From: Dermacentor variabilis
Lineage: Eukaryota; Arthropoda; Arachnida; Ixodida; Ixodidae
NCBI RefSeq assembly: GCF_050947875.1
Contig: NC_134572.1
Coordinates: 117,962,709 to 118,026,708, forward strand
DNA: 64,000 bases
Direction of reading: 5' to 3'
Part shown: in pieces, positions 12,207-24,845 of the stretch
Position numbering within the stretch: position 1 is the first letter of the stretch
How the letters are laid out: every line of letters starts with the position of its first letter
The notes under the pieces: generated by a model
What the model saw: only the letters and a program-made list of their open reading frames with translations
Told to the model about the DNA's origin: nothing
Databases searched by the model: none
Program-made: the position numbers and the translations under genes

Positions 12207-12272
<66 letters not shown>
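12207..12272 (+). repeat. (AATC)n 3' tail of the LINE
   Basis: About sixteen AATC units directly after TAATAAAAGTGTC. It is best read as the simple-repeat tail of the LINE rather than an independent microsatellite. Confidence 0.9.
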
Positions 12273-12612
12273 TGCATGCTGCGGCTTAGGTGCCAAATAA
12301 AAGAAGACATATATGAGTCATCCTTTTCTCTCCGCAAGTAGACAACTATCTCTCCAACAAAGAAACGAAGATAGTGCGAGGAAATATTCACCCATCTAAA
12401 CTACCATATACGGCTCCTATGCACTCATCTGTCGCGCAGGTAAACTATTACACAAGTTGAAAATAATTAAAGTGCAATCGCACTCGTGGTGCGTGTCCTT
12501 GCATGATTGAAACGATTCGAGGAAGCTTCGCTTTACATCGATTTCGGTAAGTGCGTCGGGTATGCCGTAACTTTTCGTTTGTTTCGCTGGTTGAGTATAC
12601 GTACACATTACA
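12273..12612. other. Unassigned non-coding DNA
   Basis: Nothing recognised between the LINE tail and the DNA transposon. Confidence 0.4.
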
Positions 12613-13461
12613 CGGCATTTCACTTAACTTGAACATAAGGATATTGAAAAAAGTGGTTAGCCACAGCTGAATGAAACCAACGACATACGATTTGCCGTCG
12701 TGTGGCGCTCCTTAGAGTATCTTTATATTCCGCTTAATTAGTTCACTAAGATCAATTATGCAAAATTTTTAACTTCATGGCCAAGTGCGTTTCGCTGCGT
12801 TGTAGAGGGGGTTCAGAAACGACCTATCCACTTTTCTTTTGTAGCAACGCGCATACTGGCGCGGCTATTTGGTTTCGGCGTTTAAATAAAGCCCGCGAAA
12901 TATAAAATAAAGCCACGTGACTTCGCCCACGCGCTATCGCATTGCGGCGCTCTCAACCGCGCTTCGCGCGAAAGAACCGTGCGCGCTGATTGTGGCGAAG
13001 TGATCGAGCGTCCGCGACTCTTTAGGCATCGGCTTCACAGTGCGTCAGCGTGTTTGCCGGGTGGCACGCGGAAAGGAAGTGCCGTCGTCCCTGATGGGCG
13101 ATAGGCTCGACGCACGGTTGAGGGCGCTGCAATACGATAGCGCAATCACGTGGTCTTATTTCATATTTCGCGGGCCTTCTTTAAACGCGGAGAATAATCG
13201 GCACGCAGCGTGTACCTTACCACAAAAGGCTGGATCGGTTGTTTGTGAAGCCACTCTACAACGCAGCCAAACGCACAAGGCTCTAAAGAGAATATTAAGA
13301 ATTTTACAAAGATTGGTCTTCGTTAATTAACTAACTAACGGATTATAAAAAAAATACTCTAAGGAGTGCCACATGACGGCAAACCATATTCCGTTGGTTT
13401 CATTCAGCTGCGGTTAACCACTTTTTTTCAAAATCCTTGGTTCAAGTTACGTGAAACACCG
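12613..13461. mobile_element. Non-autonomous DNA transposon, about 140-bp TIRs
   Basis: The first and last roughly 140 bp are imperfect reverse complements. For example GTGGTTAGCC plus GAATGAAACCAACG on the left pairs with its complement ending at 13435. The pairing is symmetric about one centre: position 12720 pairs with 13354. The outer ends read CGGCATTTCAC and, reversed, CGGTGTTTCAC, resembling the CAGGGTGTTTC-type ends seen at 13810. The interior has no transposase, only a GC-rich middle (12900-13150). Confidence 0.75.
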
Positions 13462-13490
13462 AGAATTCGTTCCACTTGGAACGAATTCTC
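13462..13490. repeat. 13-bp hairpin containing EcoRI-like cores
   Basis: GAGAATTCGTTCC and its reverse complement are separated by 4 bases at the right edge of the preceding transposon. Confidence 0.8.
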
Positions 13491-13561
13491 AGGACGACAA
13501 CAGTTTCGACATATAAATTCCCAAACATTGCGGAGAAATGCAGTGGCGTTTCAGTTAATTT

Positions 13562-13810
13562 GTTAACAAAACGTCGTTTCATGCTCTGAAGCACACAAGT
13601 AACTGCTATAATTTGTAAATTGCAAGATGGGTCATAACTAGCTAAAGAGTTAATTAGTGAATTCTTGTTAATTAGTCAATTTTGTACTTCAATTTTTTGT
13701 GCAATTAGCGTCCGCCGCTTCGAGTAGACCGGCTCATAAACCAGAATTGACCTATCTGCCACAGGCAACCTTTAAAAATATTTTGAAAGTGTTCGCTGAA
13801 ACACCCTGTA
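13562..13810. mobile_element. Right half of a related DNA transposon
   Basis: The segment shares AGTTAATTAGTGAATT and CTGCCACAGGC with the element at 27194-27871 and ends GAAACACCCTGTA, a plausible terminal motif. Its left half is absent or beyond recognition. Confidence 0.6.
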
Positions 13811-14121
13811 CACACGCACACATGATGGAGCTGGCCAGACAGACGTCGAACGCTGCTTGCTGCGTTAAGGCGTGCGACAACAACGTTCGCTCTCATCCGC
13901 AACGCTATAGTGTCGTACATATACGCTGCAATGTCGGTCGATTCGTCCTCGGTGTCACACCGTGAAAGACACAGGCGGCATTGCGCCCTGCGTATACGGG
14001 CGTACAATGCGGCCCTGAGAAAAATGCGACAACGGACGACGCTTCCGCTTCTGCCACCGATACGACTGCAGTGCGCCTCCTCATATACATCCCGGAAGAC
14101 TGCTCGCCGTATATCGTTCGA

Positions 14122-14122
<1 letters not shown>

Positions 14123-14197
<75 letters not shown>
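14123..14197. repeat. (TA)n microsatellite, 75 bp
   Basis: An uninterrupted AT dinucleotide array. Confidence 0.97.
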
Positions 14198-14199
<2 letters not shown>

Positions 14200-17100
14200 A
14201 GCGGTCGATTGAGTTTCTAATTCCTGTCAGTAGGCCGGAAGGCCTCTGTCCACTCTGAAAGGCCGGCATTTACGAATTTGCATATTGCAGTACTATATAC
14301 TTGACAGCGTGAATAACCTCATATTCACTCTACGGGCTTGTATACTTCATCTCTGTCTACCTCTCACGTGAATGTGTCTGTGCGTGCGTGCGTGAGTGTG
14401 TGGACGTTCAATACGGCCGCTGAATGTAGCAAACAGCGCTGCAGGTTCTCGTGCCGCAACAGTGGATATCGAGTTTCACTGCTGTAACTTCGTTACCGAA
14501 CGATCGCGTTAATTGGCTTTAGTCGCTAACGCAGCTTAAAGGCGACTATACCGATGCGCTGCTTGTAATCCCGCGTCGTTTTTCGCTAGTGCTTCTGAGA
14601 GCACAGGTAGGTACGTATGTGTGCTCTTCCCGGTCTGCGCAATTGCAACAGCTGCAAGGGAACCGTTGCCCAGCGCAACGCGCATGCCATTGCTCGTTTC
14701 TTTATTAGTTATTTATTTTCAGCGGCCTGCATGTTTCCCCGTGACGGCTCAGTCAGCGGCGCTATAGATTCGCATCGCTTTGCATTCTGCAAAAGCCGTT
14801 CCTGTATCCGTGTTTACAGTTCATTGTCATTGCTCTTCAGATATATGCATTCGACGTTTTTTTTTTTTTCTCGTCCAGCTCGCTACACCTGCTCTCATCC
14901 AAGTGCAACAAGGTTTCGCCTGAAACCAAAAACAAAAAGGAGTGCGAAGTTCTCCGACTCGAAATTGCTAAGTTCCTCCTGCCAACGGTAGACGTATCAG
15001 GCCCGCTCGAGAGTTCGCGAGGTAGAAGGTAGAGTCAACTACTCAACCGCACCCATATCATATCGGCCCAACTTCCATCACTTGTTGAGAGAAAGCGAGA
15101 GCAGGAGCGAGAACGATCGAGGAACATTCCGCGCCGATGTACACAAGGCTCACGTAAATCTCATGCGCGCATGGGCGGCAGGGACCTACCACGTAAAGTG
15201 TCTGCACACACAAGAGAGAGGGAGAGAGAGAGAGACGGGAAAGAGAAATGAATAAGAAAGAAAAGAACGCATATGTATGCACAAGAGAAGCGCCCAGCCG
15301 AGCAGACATCGCAGGCAAGCCGTGCGACCAGCAGCCGTGGCGGCGCACGAGCTGTTTCTGCTTTTTACTTCTTTTCTTTTCCTTTTTTTTTTTCCTATCG
15401 TTTTCCCTCGCTCCTCTTGACTCCGCCAGCGGCGGGGGCGCATGCCCGGAAAGGCGGTCGGTCACGTGATGTTTTTCCTGCGCTCCCCTGCGGAGAAGCA
15501 GCCTTGCTCCTCGCCTCCAGCGGCTAGCAGACTACGACGGGGCGACCCCCTTTGCTCGCCGTCGGTTTCTGCGTTCGTTGTCGTCGTAGCGTGGCGTTTG
15601 GATGGGAGGGAGCTCGGCGCGCGAACTGCGTGGAATAAGGAAAGGCGCTGTGACAGTACGCGAAGAGTGCTCGGCGTGCTCTCGGAGGGGCGAACGACTG
15701 AGCTAGCAGCAGTCGTCCTCCTTGGAGAGTAGGAAGACTTCGGAAACACATGTACGGACGTATATAAGTACATTGTCCGCGTCTCTATTGCGCTTGCAGC
15801 CTCTCGCAAGCTATAAAGGACTATTAGTGGACTCCGGCATCACCTGTCGGTCGTCTAATTAAAGAAAGCTTCCGAGCAAAGTACAATAGAAGTATTGAAG
15901 GGCGCTAGCCATCGAAACGCAGTAGCAGGCGACTATGAAGTACTTCTTTTTCTTTTTGTTTCTTTTTACTGGAGCTGAACAGTTCTCCCTCACTTGTTTC
16001 TTTTGCGTTTAACTCGAAGCGTTTCCGTAAGCATGCGATCTTGAAGACTCGCACTTGATAAACTCGCACTTCCAGCGCTCACAATTGGGGTTTAACCAGC
16101 GAAATCACACCTTCCAGCACTCGCACGAAGGTGTCAAAGCTTGTACTCCGAGGCTCCACAACGAAAAGCAGCAGCTGCACACACTGACGGCAGCAAGACG
16201 CGCCGAACAGATCACGCGCGTGGCGCTTCGGGTCAAGCGCCGTGAGCGCAAAAGAAGTGTGCCACACGCAAGCGCACGCTTGGATGAGAGTTCGCGATTA
16301 TACAGATGCGTTATCGTTTCTTTTGTGCCCAAGCGATGGCATTTCTAATTACGCAGGTTCTGATTACGAGTGCCGTTTCCGGAATGTTTGCGCAGGCAAC
16401 GAACTGCATCAGACGCCTGGATCGGGTTACCGCGGAAGCGACGTTTTCAGAGGGCAGACGTGCCTACACGCCCCGTCGTCACACACACCCAAATCGAGGC
16501 GCCTCTCACGCTGCCGCACCTTTTCTTTTCTTCTTCGTCCACCGTTGTCACAACATCAGCACTTGCTCCGCACAGGCCTCGATGAATGTTGACAACGTCG
16601 ATCCACATAACTCAGAAGCTCCACACTGAACTCAATAGGGCTCTAACGATTGTTCTGCTAGCTCGATACGTATACGAACGTCCTTTTTTTTCCTTCGGAG
16701 AAACGAGAGCCGGTTGTGCTCCTAATCGAGACCTGCCCCCGGGCTGAACGGCACACCATCTCGACGACTCCCGGACGTGCAGATAAACACGGCGCGGTTC
16801 TCTCTGAGCCTCGCCGTTGTTGTGTGCGCCATATAATAGGCCATAATGGCGCGCCAGAGTTTGTACGCCCCCGAAGCGAGCGTGAAAAGCGTTCGTACGA
16901 AGGACTCCCGTGTTCATAATTTGCGCAGCTGTCTGGCTTAATTTTGGGCAGCACAAGAACTGGAGACACGTTCGTATAGTATATAGTGGCTCTCTTCAGA
17001 TCTAGTAGTGTGCGTGAGCGGCCCCAGAAATGAATTAAGCTACACGTGAACGCATAAAGTGGCACGATGTGTGTGTGTGTGTGTGCGCACTTTGGCTAGA

Positions 17101-17597
17101 TAAAAAGAACAGAAAGAAAAGTGTTTTCGAGCTCCCATGGTATTCAACGGAACAGCTGCAGCAGCTATACTTCACATTTCTTTTTTTTAATTTGCGGGTA
17201 CCGTCAAGCCAGTACACAAGCCGTTTACAGGCGTCGATAACACATGCATGTATGCTACAATGACAGCAACAGAAGGTTCGTATCAACTCAAAATGGCGTC
17301 TATTGCCTAGTTGGCTAACAACGCATGTGTAAATAATATTAAAGGCAACCAAACAAAGAAAGCAATAATATGAGCCCTAATGCGCCAAAAACCAAGAAAA
17401 TCAATCACAGCTACGCCAAGAAATATTTCTTAATGGCATTTACAATCTAGTTGTCACATACAAGAACGCCACTGATGTGCCAGTAATGCATTCGTCGACA
17501 GATGTACGTGATACAGCAACACGGAGAGGAAATTCCACTCATTGCTACCTCTAGGGCAAGAAAAAGGGGGAAAAAAAACTAACCTGGTAGGGGGGGA
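14198..17597. other. Unassigned DNA with a GC-rich core
   Basis: No domain-bearing frame. The stretch 15290-15740 is GC-rich with a CACGTG E-box (15464-15469). A TATATAAG lies at 15761-15768. Together these could be a promoter, but no exon could be linked to them. A (GT)n run of about 20 bp lies at 17068-17087. Confidence 0.4.
15464..15768 (+). promoter_or_regulatory. Possible promoter: E-box, GC-rich, TATA
   Basis: CACGTG at 15464-15469 and TATATAAG at 15761-15768 flank GC-rich, CpG-containing DNA. The support is motif-level only and could be chance. Confidence 0.15.
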
Positions 17598-17762
17598 AGG
17601 GGAGTATTCTGTAAGAGTCCACCTAGTGGACTGTCCGTTTCAACCGCCGCTGATTGGCTGAGGCCACTCGTCTCCTCCTCGCTCGCACAGCTCCATCCAA
17701 TAAGCACATCTGCAGCGACCGAAATGGGCAGTCCACTAAGTGGACTCTCACAGAATACCCCT
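17598..17762. mobile_element. MITE-like foldback, about 43-bp TIRs
   Basis: Left arm 17598-17642 and right arm 17720-17762 are imperfect reverse complements. Both carry AGTCCAC-TAGTGGACT, itself palindromic. The interior is about 75 bp. No target duplication was clear. Confidence 0.7.
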
Positions 17763-17954
17763 CCTGAAATCATGCAATCAGTGCGAGCAGCAGGAACATG
17801 GATGATATTTGAATGACGGTTTCCGGCAACGGCGATGATAAGGCCACATTAAGGTGATGATGCATTCTTAATTTCGCCCCATTTAGGTGCCAGTTATACG
17901 CGTAATTCTCCTCCTCCCTTCTTTCCAACCCGCTATTCCTATACATATGCACTT

Positions 17955-18032
17955 GCAGGGAAGCAAACCAGAGATCTGCTTCTGGTTAACCTCCCTGCGT
18001 TTGTTCTCCCTTTCTGTCTCCTTTTTCTTTTG
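17955..18032 (+). mobile_element. I-type LINE 3' UTR fragment
   Basis: GCAGGGAAGCAAACCAGA followed by TTAACCTCCCTGCGTTTG matches the 3' UTRs at 30517-30560 and about 11797-11850. No coding sequence accompanies it. It is a very short 3'-end insertion or a remnant. Confidence 0.7.
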
Positions 18033-19984
18033 CAAATGTTTTCCACTTAAATGAAGCGGTGTCCCACATGAAATCGCAAGAAATGCGGAACGATGTTTTA
18101 TATAGCGAACTTAATTCCTTCGTAACTTTTTAAATACGCACTATTATATAAGTGTGGAACTGTTTTCAAATGAAATACCCGCCTTTATCCGGAACAGTGT
18201 TCCACATGCCTGTAGCTTTTACCCCAAACATAGTTTTACATACCTCTGTCTGGAGCCATGTTTAAGTATGCGGGACAAAGCGTCTGCATGGAACACTGTC
18301 CCTGATAACGGAGGATATATTGCATTGGAACACAGTTCTACGTATTTTGAGTTGCGTAGTTAAAAGGTAAAAAAAAAATGGTAGCCGACCCTAATGTTTG
18401 ATTTAGGAGTCTCTTAGGGGCACTCACACCTCGGCGTTGGTGTTCTTTAGGTTAACTTTAGGCGAATGCAACGCAGGTACCGAACTCAGGGTCAACTGTT
18501 TTCCATTAATTAGCCGGTTAAACATCATGCCACCTTCTTGTGTGTGACGTCAATAGTGACGCAATTACTTCCGCTTTCTAGTTAAGGGTTTCCAGGAATT
18601 TCGCCAATGTCGTACTCATGTGGCGAGTCTCTAAAGTCTACGATCACCTGTGCTTTGGTAGCGGTAATCAGTGATTTCTAATTAATTCTAATTATTCCAG
18701 ACACTTCAGTAACTCAACTTGTAACTAAACTTGTGCTCTGATATCATATCTATAATGAAACCCATGAACTTTGTACTGTACTATTTTTTTATTTATTTTC
18801 TTTTACGCTTTATTTTGAATTTGTTCCCCGGTTGTCTCAGGAGGTGAACCGGAAGTGCTGCGCAAGAAACAAGAGTGTCACTCAATGCTCGTGCCACTAA
18901 AAATAATAATAATAAATAAGGTGTGCAACGCAATTCTATAGATTTTGCGGTTACGTGGGGAATGCTGTTCCATTAGGTAAGCGAGAAATGTTTGCAAAAA
19001 AAAAAGTTTACACAAAGCTAGAACCCAATTGGAAAGATATTAAGAGCGTATATAAGGCGACCCAGTGACGTCGCAAGGGAGCGGAAGAGCTACACACTAA
19101 GCGGCGGTTCCTTGCAGAAGTGGTGGTACGTATAGGAATGCAGCCCGGCCCATATAAAACACCACGTTATACTTACGTGACACGCATGCGTTACGAGCCA
19201 TGCGAGTATTAAGTGGAATTGCGCCATATCGCAACGAAGGTAACACGGACCGCTGAGGTAATTCAAAGATTACCTGAGCGCAAGGTCGCGAATGCGAGTC
19301 CCCGCTCGCACGTACACGTGCACACACACGCACGCACACACAAAACAATTTTTTTTATTCATTCTATGTTTTTTCGCCTGTTTCTTGCAGTTTCTGAGGA
19401 ACTTACTGTTTGATTTTGAAAAAAAAGATCTCATTTCCAAAGCCTTGTTAAACGCTCAGAATTGTCGCATATTAATGGACGTATGCAGAGACGTTAACCG
19501 AGTGAAACATACTGGTACACTGGTATACACGCTGTTACACTGAATGTACGTGTTGTTGTTAGACATGGTATACCTATATAGCCTTGTTGGTTAAGGGTCA
19601 AAACAAGGCTTGGAATACTGTTTGTAGTTTCGATGAATGTTAATAAAATTCAGTTGAATTTGAACGTGTGAAGTGTTCCTGGAGACGGTGCGGCTGTGAA
19701 CCTCGCCGCGTATTTCCCACGCTCTCATTTCGCGCCGCGAAACAGCAGCGTTTAGAACATCGCTATACTGTTATTTAGCACTGAGTATATCGCTTCATTA
19801 TGGTACTGTTAAGTGACCACGTGGACATGACCACCGTGTCCCTCATGCGAAAGTTGCCGAAAAAAAAGAATGAAATATGTATTATTATCCTTAGTGAACT
19901 CGTCTCGAAATTTTCCGCCTCTTCCTATTTGAAGCAAATGTTTATGCCAGGTGTTACCATGACTTTGCTCTTTGGAAACCCTAT
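18033..19984. other. Unassigned, probably old repeat DNA
   Basis: No gene motif. At 19625-19665 it carries GTTTCGATGAATGTTAATAA, nearly the same as 5300-5320, so both are probably 3' ends of one unrecognised retroelement. Confidence 0.4.
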
Positions 19985-20210
19985 TGCCCGCGGCGGTGGC
20001 TTAGCGGCTTTGCCGTTGCGGTGCTAAGCCCGAGTGCAGAATCGAATCCCGTCTACGGCGGCTGCATTTCAATGAGGCGAAATTAAAAAAAAAAAGAAGA
20101 GAAAGAAATAGAAGAACAAAAGCCCGTGCATTCGGTGCACGTTAAAGAACCCCAGGTGGTCCAAATTAATTCGGAGTCCCCCACAACAGCATGCTTGCGG
20201 TATAAAAGCC
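19985..20210 (+). mobile_element. tRNA-derived SINE, divergent subfamily
   Basis: The head has GGTGGCTTAGCGGCT (A-box-like) and GAATCGAATCCC (B-box-like). The body has GTGCACGTTAAAGAACCCC and AGGTGGTCCAAATT, shared with the SINEs at 40028 and 49278. An A-rich insertion lies in the middle (20083-20120). The head differs enough to be a separate subfamily. Confidence 0.8.
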
Positions 20211-21112
20211 CAGTGACTTTTTCTTTGTTTTTCCATATCTTGAGGGCTTTTTCATGCAGAGCCCGGAAGAGTACTACGTAAAGGATCCTGTCCTAAAACA
20301 ACCTTATTGGTTGTTTCTGAACATGCCCTACAAGTTTTTAAATAGGACTTATGCCCTAAAGCGAATATATAAAATTGTGATCGCACTTAAAAAAGAAAAA
20401 GTCCGAGTAACTCAGGACAAGCGCAAACAGTATGCCGTTGGCCTCATTAGGGGTATTACTCTGTTTTTAAGGTTTAGTTCAAGTTACGTGAAACACCTGG
20501 TATAGTGAACGTATTACGACATTCACCGACAACTCCGGATACACCTAAGCGAATCGGGGAACTCATGCATGGTGGTTTTATATCAATTTATGATACCCAT
20601 GTGTGACGATTTTTCTTTCTTTTTCTTCGCGTAATGATTGTCGAAGTTAATGCATCCGTTATGGGCTGATGTCTAGCTTTTGAAAGCTATACAGTGTTTG
20701 TACGTGACGTCACATCCGTCGTCTCTCCTGATCATCTGCCATTGAGTGTAACCGGAAATAGCCTCTAGCGAGCCCTCGGTTGGGAGTTCATTATACTCCG
20801 TACGATCGGAGTATAATTTTTATTCTGTGCAGATGGAATTTTTGCGTAAAGCCTTGGAAGTTTTTTCTTTTACTTTCTATTCCTTTTTTTTTTTTTTGCT
20901 TCGCTCTGGACGGAGTTCTTACAAGGATCATCGGGATTATAAAACGCACAACATAACATGCACGCACAAGACCACGCACAAGACCGCGTCAAATTCTGCG
21001 AAACAAGTCAATGAGAGCAGACAAACCGCGACATGCATGATTATTTCAGAAACACTCAATGCAGAACTTTGAAACGCATAAACGCGACACACAACAAGAA
21101 CCAAGACTGTCA

Positions 21113-21113
<1 letters not shown>
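20211..21113. other. Unassigned non-coding DNA
   Basis: GTTCAAGTTACGTGAAACACC near 20475-20497 matches the end of the transposon at 13461, so a fragment of that family is present. A short hairpin with 11-bp arms and GGAGTATAAT lies at 20790-20817. Confidence 0.45.

Positions 21114-21155
<42 letters not shown>
21114..21155. repeat. (TA)n microsatellite
   Basis: An uninterrupted AT array of about 42 bp. Confidence 0.96.
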
Positions 21156-21156
<1 letters not shown>

Positions 21157-21508
21157 CCACTATCCTGCGTGCCTCGAAACCGCGTGTATAGCTCGCTTGT
21201 ATCGCGCTGTGTTCTCGCCGTTTGCTTCGGCACCTGCGCGCCGCACTTTCTGTGCGATGGCAAGGGTTAGAAGCCCCGAATTGTGTCCTTCGTACACGGA
21301 AGGGCTTGTGGGGCCAACGCAGGCTCGCTACAAAGAAAAAAGTCGGAGCGTGCGACGGCGTGGACCCGTACACAAACTGGTGTGAATGCAATCTTCAGAT
21401 CCCGAGGTGCTGCCAGCCACGACGCACGTTTATGTTATTTATTGCGTTGCGATCTCCATAGCAAGGAGTGGTACATGACAAACTGTTTCACATAGAATAA
21501 GGCACAAA

Positions 21509-21704
<196 letters not shown>

Positions 21705-23504
21705 CGCCGAGTATGTAGTCTCGCTTTCTTTCTTTCTTTTATTTTGTGCCCTCTGCCTTGAATTCGTTGCTTAAATCTGGAAAGGAGTAAGACGTATTTT
21801 CTGAAAATTATTTTGATTTATCCGGGGCTAGCCACAAGGCACGTCTGCTTTCTTTCGTACAGCATTGTGTGCTTGCGCTGCCCCGTTATCACTTTCGGTA
21901 AATTGTGCAGACCTGGTGCTGCGTATATAGTTCCGCTTCTTGACAGTGCTACTTCTTGCGCGGAAACCGAAAATTACGCAGATCGGCATGATTGCCACGC
22001 CAGCAGGAACCTCGTATAAACAACCAAAGAACCAGCGCGGTACAGCTACAACAGCCACGGGCGCCTGCAGCAATGGCGGACACATTCGCGGTACAGACCG
22101 GACCAAGAGTGACGCGCGCACAAAGCATGCATGCATAGAAGTGTTGAAGGACCTGGGCACATGGTTATAATGAAAGGTAGTCGGCGAGGCCGACGAGGGG
22201 GACACACTTTGACTCGCCGTTCCGGTTGCTTCACGCACGCAGCCTCTACGCTCCTGCAATACATTGTCTTTTTATTGTTGTTCACAAACAAAGACTTCCG
22301 GCGTCGCCCGTTAAAGCCACGCGCTAAATTTAGCGGGCGCGAAACAAAAGAGCGCCAGTCAGCAATAGATCGTCGAGAGAGGAACACCGTGCGAGGCACT
22401 TTGACTGCCTCCAAAGTTGACTCGCACCCGATAAGATTCTAAAGAGACACTATAAACACAAATGAGTTTTTAGTGATTAAGCATTCTTTCAAAAAATCTA
22501 TTTTCGTTAATTTCGAGGTAATAGTTTGATTATTAAACGATAAAATGAAGGTCACAATGTCTCTCTCTCTCTCTCTCTCTCTTACTGACCGAAAGCAGAG
22601 CGTGGGTTCATCTGTGTAGCGAAGAATTAAGCTATATGGGATAATGGGGCTACCGCACCTGGCCCCTGGTCCCCATCTGCCGGGGAAACCCCACGAAAAA
22701 TGCTTCCTTGATGAGCCCCTTAGCAATATTCAACGGGAACCTCACCGGGACCCCGTCAGAAATTTTCTTTCTACAACAGAAGTTGTAAAGCGTCGTCCAC
22801 AGAGCGTTCTATGACAGTAATTCTTGGAAAGGGTTTAGCAGTGGCCGAAACAGAAGCAAAGGATATGCGGTGCGATGAGGCGACCTGCCCTTTGTGCGCA
22901 GATGCTCTCTCTTTGCTTTACCAGCGCCCTCCAGCGACGTTCTTAACTCTTTGCCTTCTCCCACGTAAGAGACCAGGGTCCACCTCCAGTAGTACACGGA
23001 CTTGCTGGTACATATTAACAGACTGTATGCCACACATGCAGTGTGATATAAAGTGTCCCTGTATAACTGAAATGTTTGTTGCTTTACAAGACGCGGTTCT
23101 CTTCCTCCCCGAGTGATGGCAGTGGTGCAGTTCGCGGCTTTGTGACTAACCTCGCGTTCGAATGATGACGACGCGCCCGTTAGACAATAGGCACTAAATA
23201 GCAACCTAACAGAAAAGAGAGAGAGAATAAAAAAAAAACACGTTTAACCAAAGCAGAAATGCGCAAACGTTCTGGCACGATGCAAGATGCCTCGTACGCA
23301 TGTTCATAGATGCATGAAACCTTTTATCTGAGAGTAAACTATAGAAAACAGCAGGGAATACTTGTAATAGCTTCAATATTTTTTTTCTGATCACTGTGAT
23401 CGTCATCAGCATCACTACTGGGGGGCCCCGAGGCCAATTTAGCCCCGGGCGCAAACATTTCTAAATCTGGCACTATGGGCAGCCAACAATTTTGCATCAC
23501 AAAT
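21705..23504. other. Unassigned non-coding DNA
   Basis: A short (CT)n tract lies at 22560-22581. No coding motif or transposon end was recognised. Confidence 0.4.
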
Positions 23505-23540
23505 TTCCTGCCTTTCCTCTTCATTCTCTCTCTCTATCTG
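23505..23540 (+). mobile_element. I-type LINE tail fragment
   Basis: CCTGCCTTTCCTCTTCATTC followed by short CT repeats matches the 3' end of the LINE at 30556-30590. About 70 bp later a much longer CT array begins. Confidence 0.55.
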
Positions 23541-23603
23541 CATCACAAATAATATGCTTCACGCAAAACTCGCATAAAACCACCTTCAAAACGTTGCCAT
23601 TTG

Positions 23604-23704
<101 letters not shown>

Positions 23705-23755
23705 GTCCTTGAAGCAGTATACATTCCGCAACACTGCTTTTATGCTGCTCCTCTA

Positions 23756-24014
23756 GTCACAGTCCTAAAAAAATTATGGGGTTTTACGTGCCAAAACCAC
23801 TTTCTGATTGAGGCACGCCTTAGTGGGACTCCGGAAATTTCTACCACCTGGGGTTCTTTAACGCGCACCTAAATCTAAGCACACGGGTGTTTTTGCATTT
23901 CGCCCCCATCGAAATGCGGCCGCCGTGACCGGGATTCGAACCCGCGCGACCTCGTGCTCAGCAGCCCAGCGCCATAGCCACTGAGCAACCACGACGGGTT
24001 GTCGTCACAGTCCT
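23756..24014 (-). mobile_element. Full-length tRNA-derived SINE with 11-bp TSD
   Basis: GTCACAGTCCT occurs at 23756-23766 and 24004-24014, flanking a complete reverse-strand copy. The minus strand reads ACCCGTCGTGGTTGCTCAGTGG at the head, a B-box-like GGTTCGAATCCCGGTCACG, the conserved AACCCCAGGTGGT and a 3' end ACGTAAAACCCCATAA. The TSD and intact boxes point to a fairly recent insertion. Confidence 0.92.
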
Positions 24015-24194
24015 CCTCATTTTTGTGACGCTACCGATGTGCACTTTCCACGGTGGCAAGGCGAGGTGCTCCCGGCTTTCTTTCATTCGTGATTTCATTA
24101 CAGACTTGATGGTAGCTCTCGCCGTGTATGCAAATCGGGAGCAAGAGGAATCGCACAATTTCCGGGACATCGTCCTCTAATCCCATTTTCTGCC

Positions 24195-24845
24195 CTTCCA
24201 CGCAGGTTTCTGCCTGAATGCGCGCAAAATGTTCTCTTCGGTGGACAATTTGCTCCGCGGGAGTGTGTGTGTGCGGGGGGGGAAGGGGTCGAGGAGGGGG
24301 GAGCGCGATTAGTAAAGGCGGCCTTGGTTCCCCTTGTGGGTGTGGAAGGGTCCTTGCACGGCGTCGAGGTATACCGCGGAGCCATCGCCAACCACCTGAT
24401 ACCGTTTGTGCTGAGCGTTCAACGACGGTTGCTACCTTTTTTCCAGCACGACTGCATGCTGCCAGCGGTCCATAAAGAAGTGCGTGCTACGATCACGTAC
24501 ACATTGCTTGAAGAACATGCCTTGCGCCAATTCGAGTGGCCGCCATATGTGAGGCCGGCCTGAATCCAACAGAATGTGTGTGGGAGCATGTCGAAAAAAA
24601 TAAACCGCCTGTCGACCGACACGAACCAAACGCGGCCGCACAGCGGATGCGTCAGGCGATCGCACGAGAATCCATGGGAGGCCCTGCGTCCTCGCGACCA
24701 GATATTATTAGGTCTCTCTCTGCGTACGGGTCGATGCCAGCACGGGTTAATAAGGTGATCGAAAACGCGGCACGCATGCCACGTCGTATCCGAATGAGAT
24801 TTTCCTAATGCCCAACGGCATTTTATGTACGCGGTATATGAATAA
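24195..24845 (+). pseudogene. Tc1/mariner transposase relic
   Basis: Conceptual frames give the second half of a Tc1-like DDE transposase. FCLNA near 24210 matches the region just after the first catalytic Asp. Next are VYRGAIANHLIPFV, then FQHD (second Asp, usually FQQDN) near 24440, then LNPTECVWEHV near 24560 (usually PDLNPIEHVWD). A frameshift at about 24545 separates the last two, and the third acidic position appears lost. The N-terminal helix-turn-helix is missing. A G-rich expansion near 24280 also disrupts it. This is an inactive copy. Confidence 0.78.

Larger units (their letters stand above)
10050..12272 (+). mobile_element. Decayed I-type LINE (RT 3' part, RNase H, 3' UTR)
   Basis: A 5'-truncated non-LTR retrotransposon. 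Conceptual frames between 10061 and 10580 match the end of the reverse transcriptase region (thumb-like GVSIEKC, then LGIPRCAS). They are broken by stops and frameshifts. The RNase H part follows (separate entry). Short C-terminal pieces with a Cys-rich element are at about 11400-11580. The 3' UTR contains GTAGGGTAGCAAACCGGA near 11797, shared with the copy at 29750 and with fragments at 17955. It ends in TAATAAAAGTGTCAATCAATC and an AATC tail. Confidence 0.82.

Noticed and set aside
12207..12272. CRISPR-like regular array
   Set aside because: A 4-bp simple repeat at a LINE end, with no spacers, in a eukaryotic genome.
15058..15809. Several frames of 70-135 residues
   Set aside because: They overlap on both strands, are rich in low-complexity Ser/Arg and show no motif.
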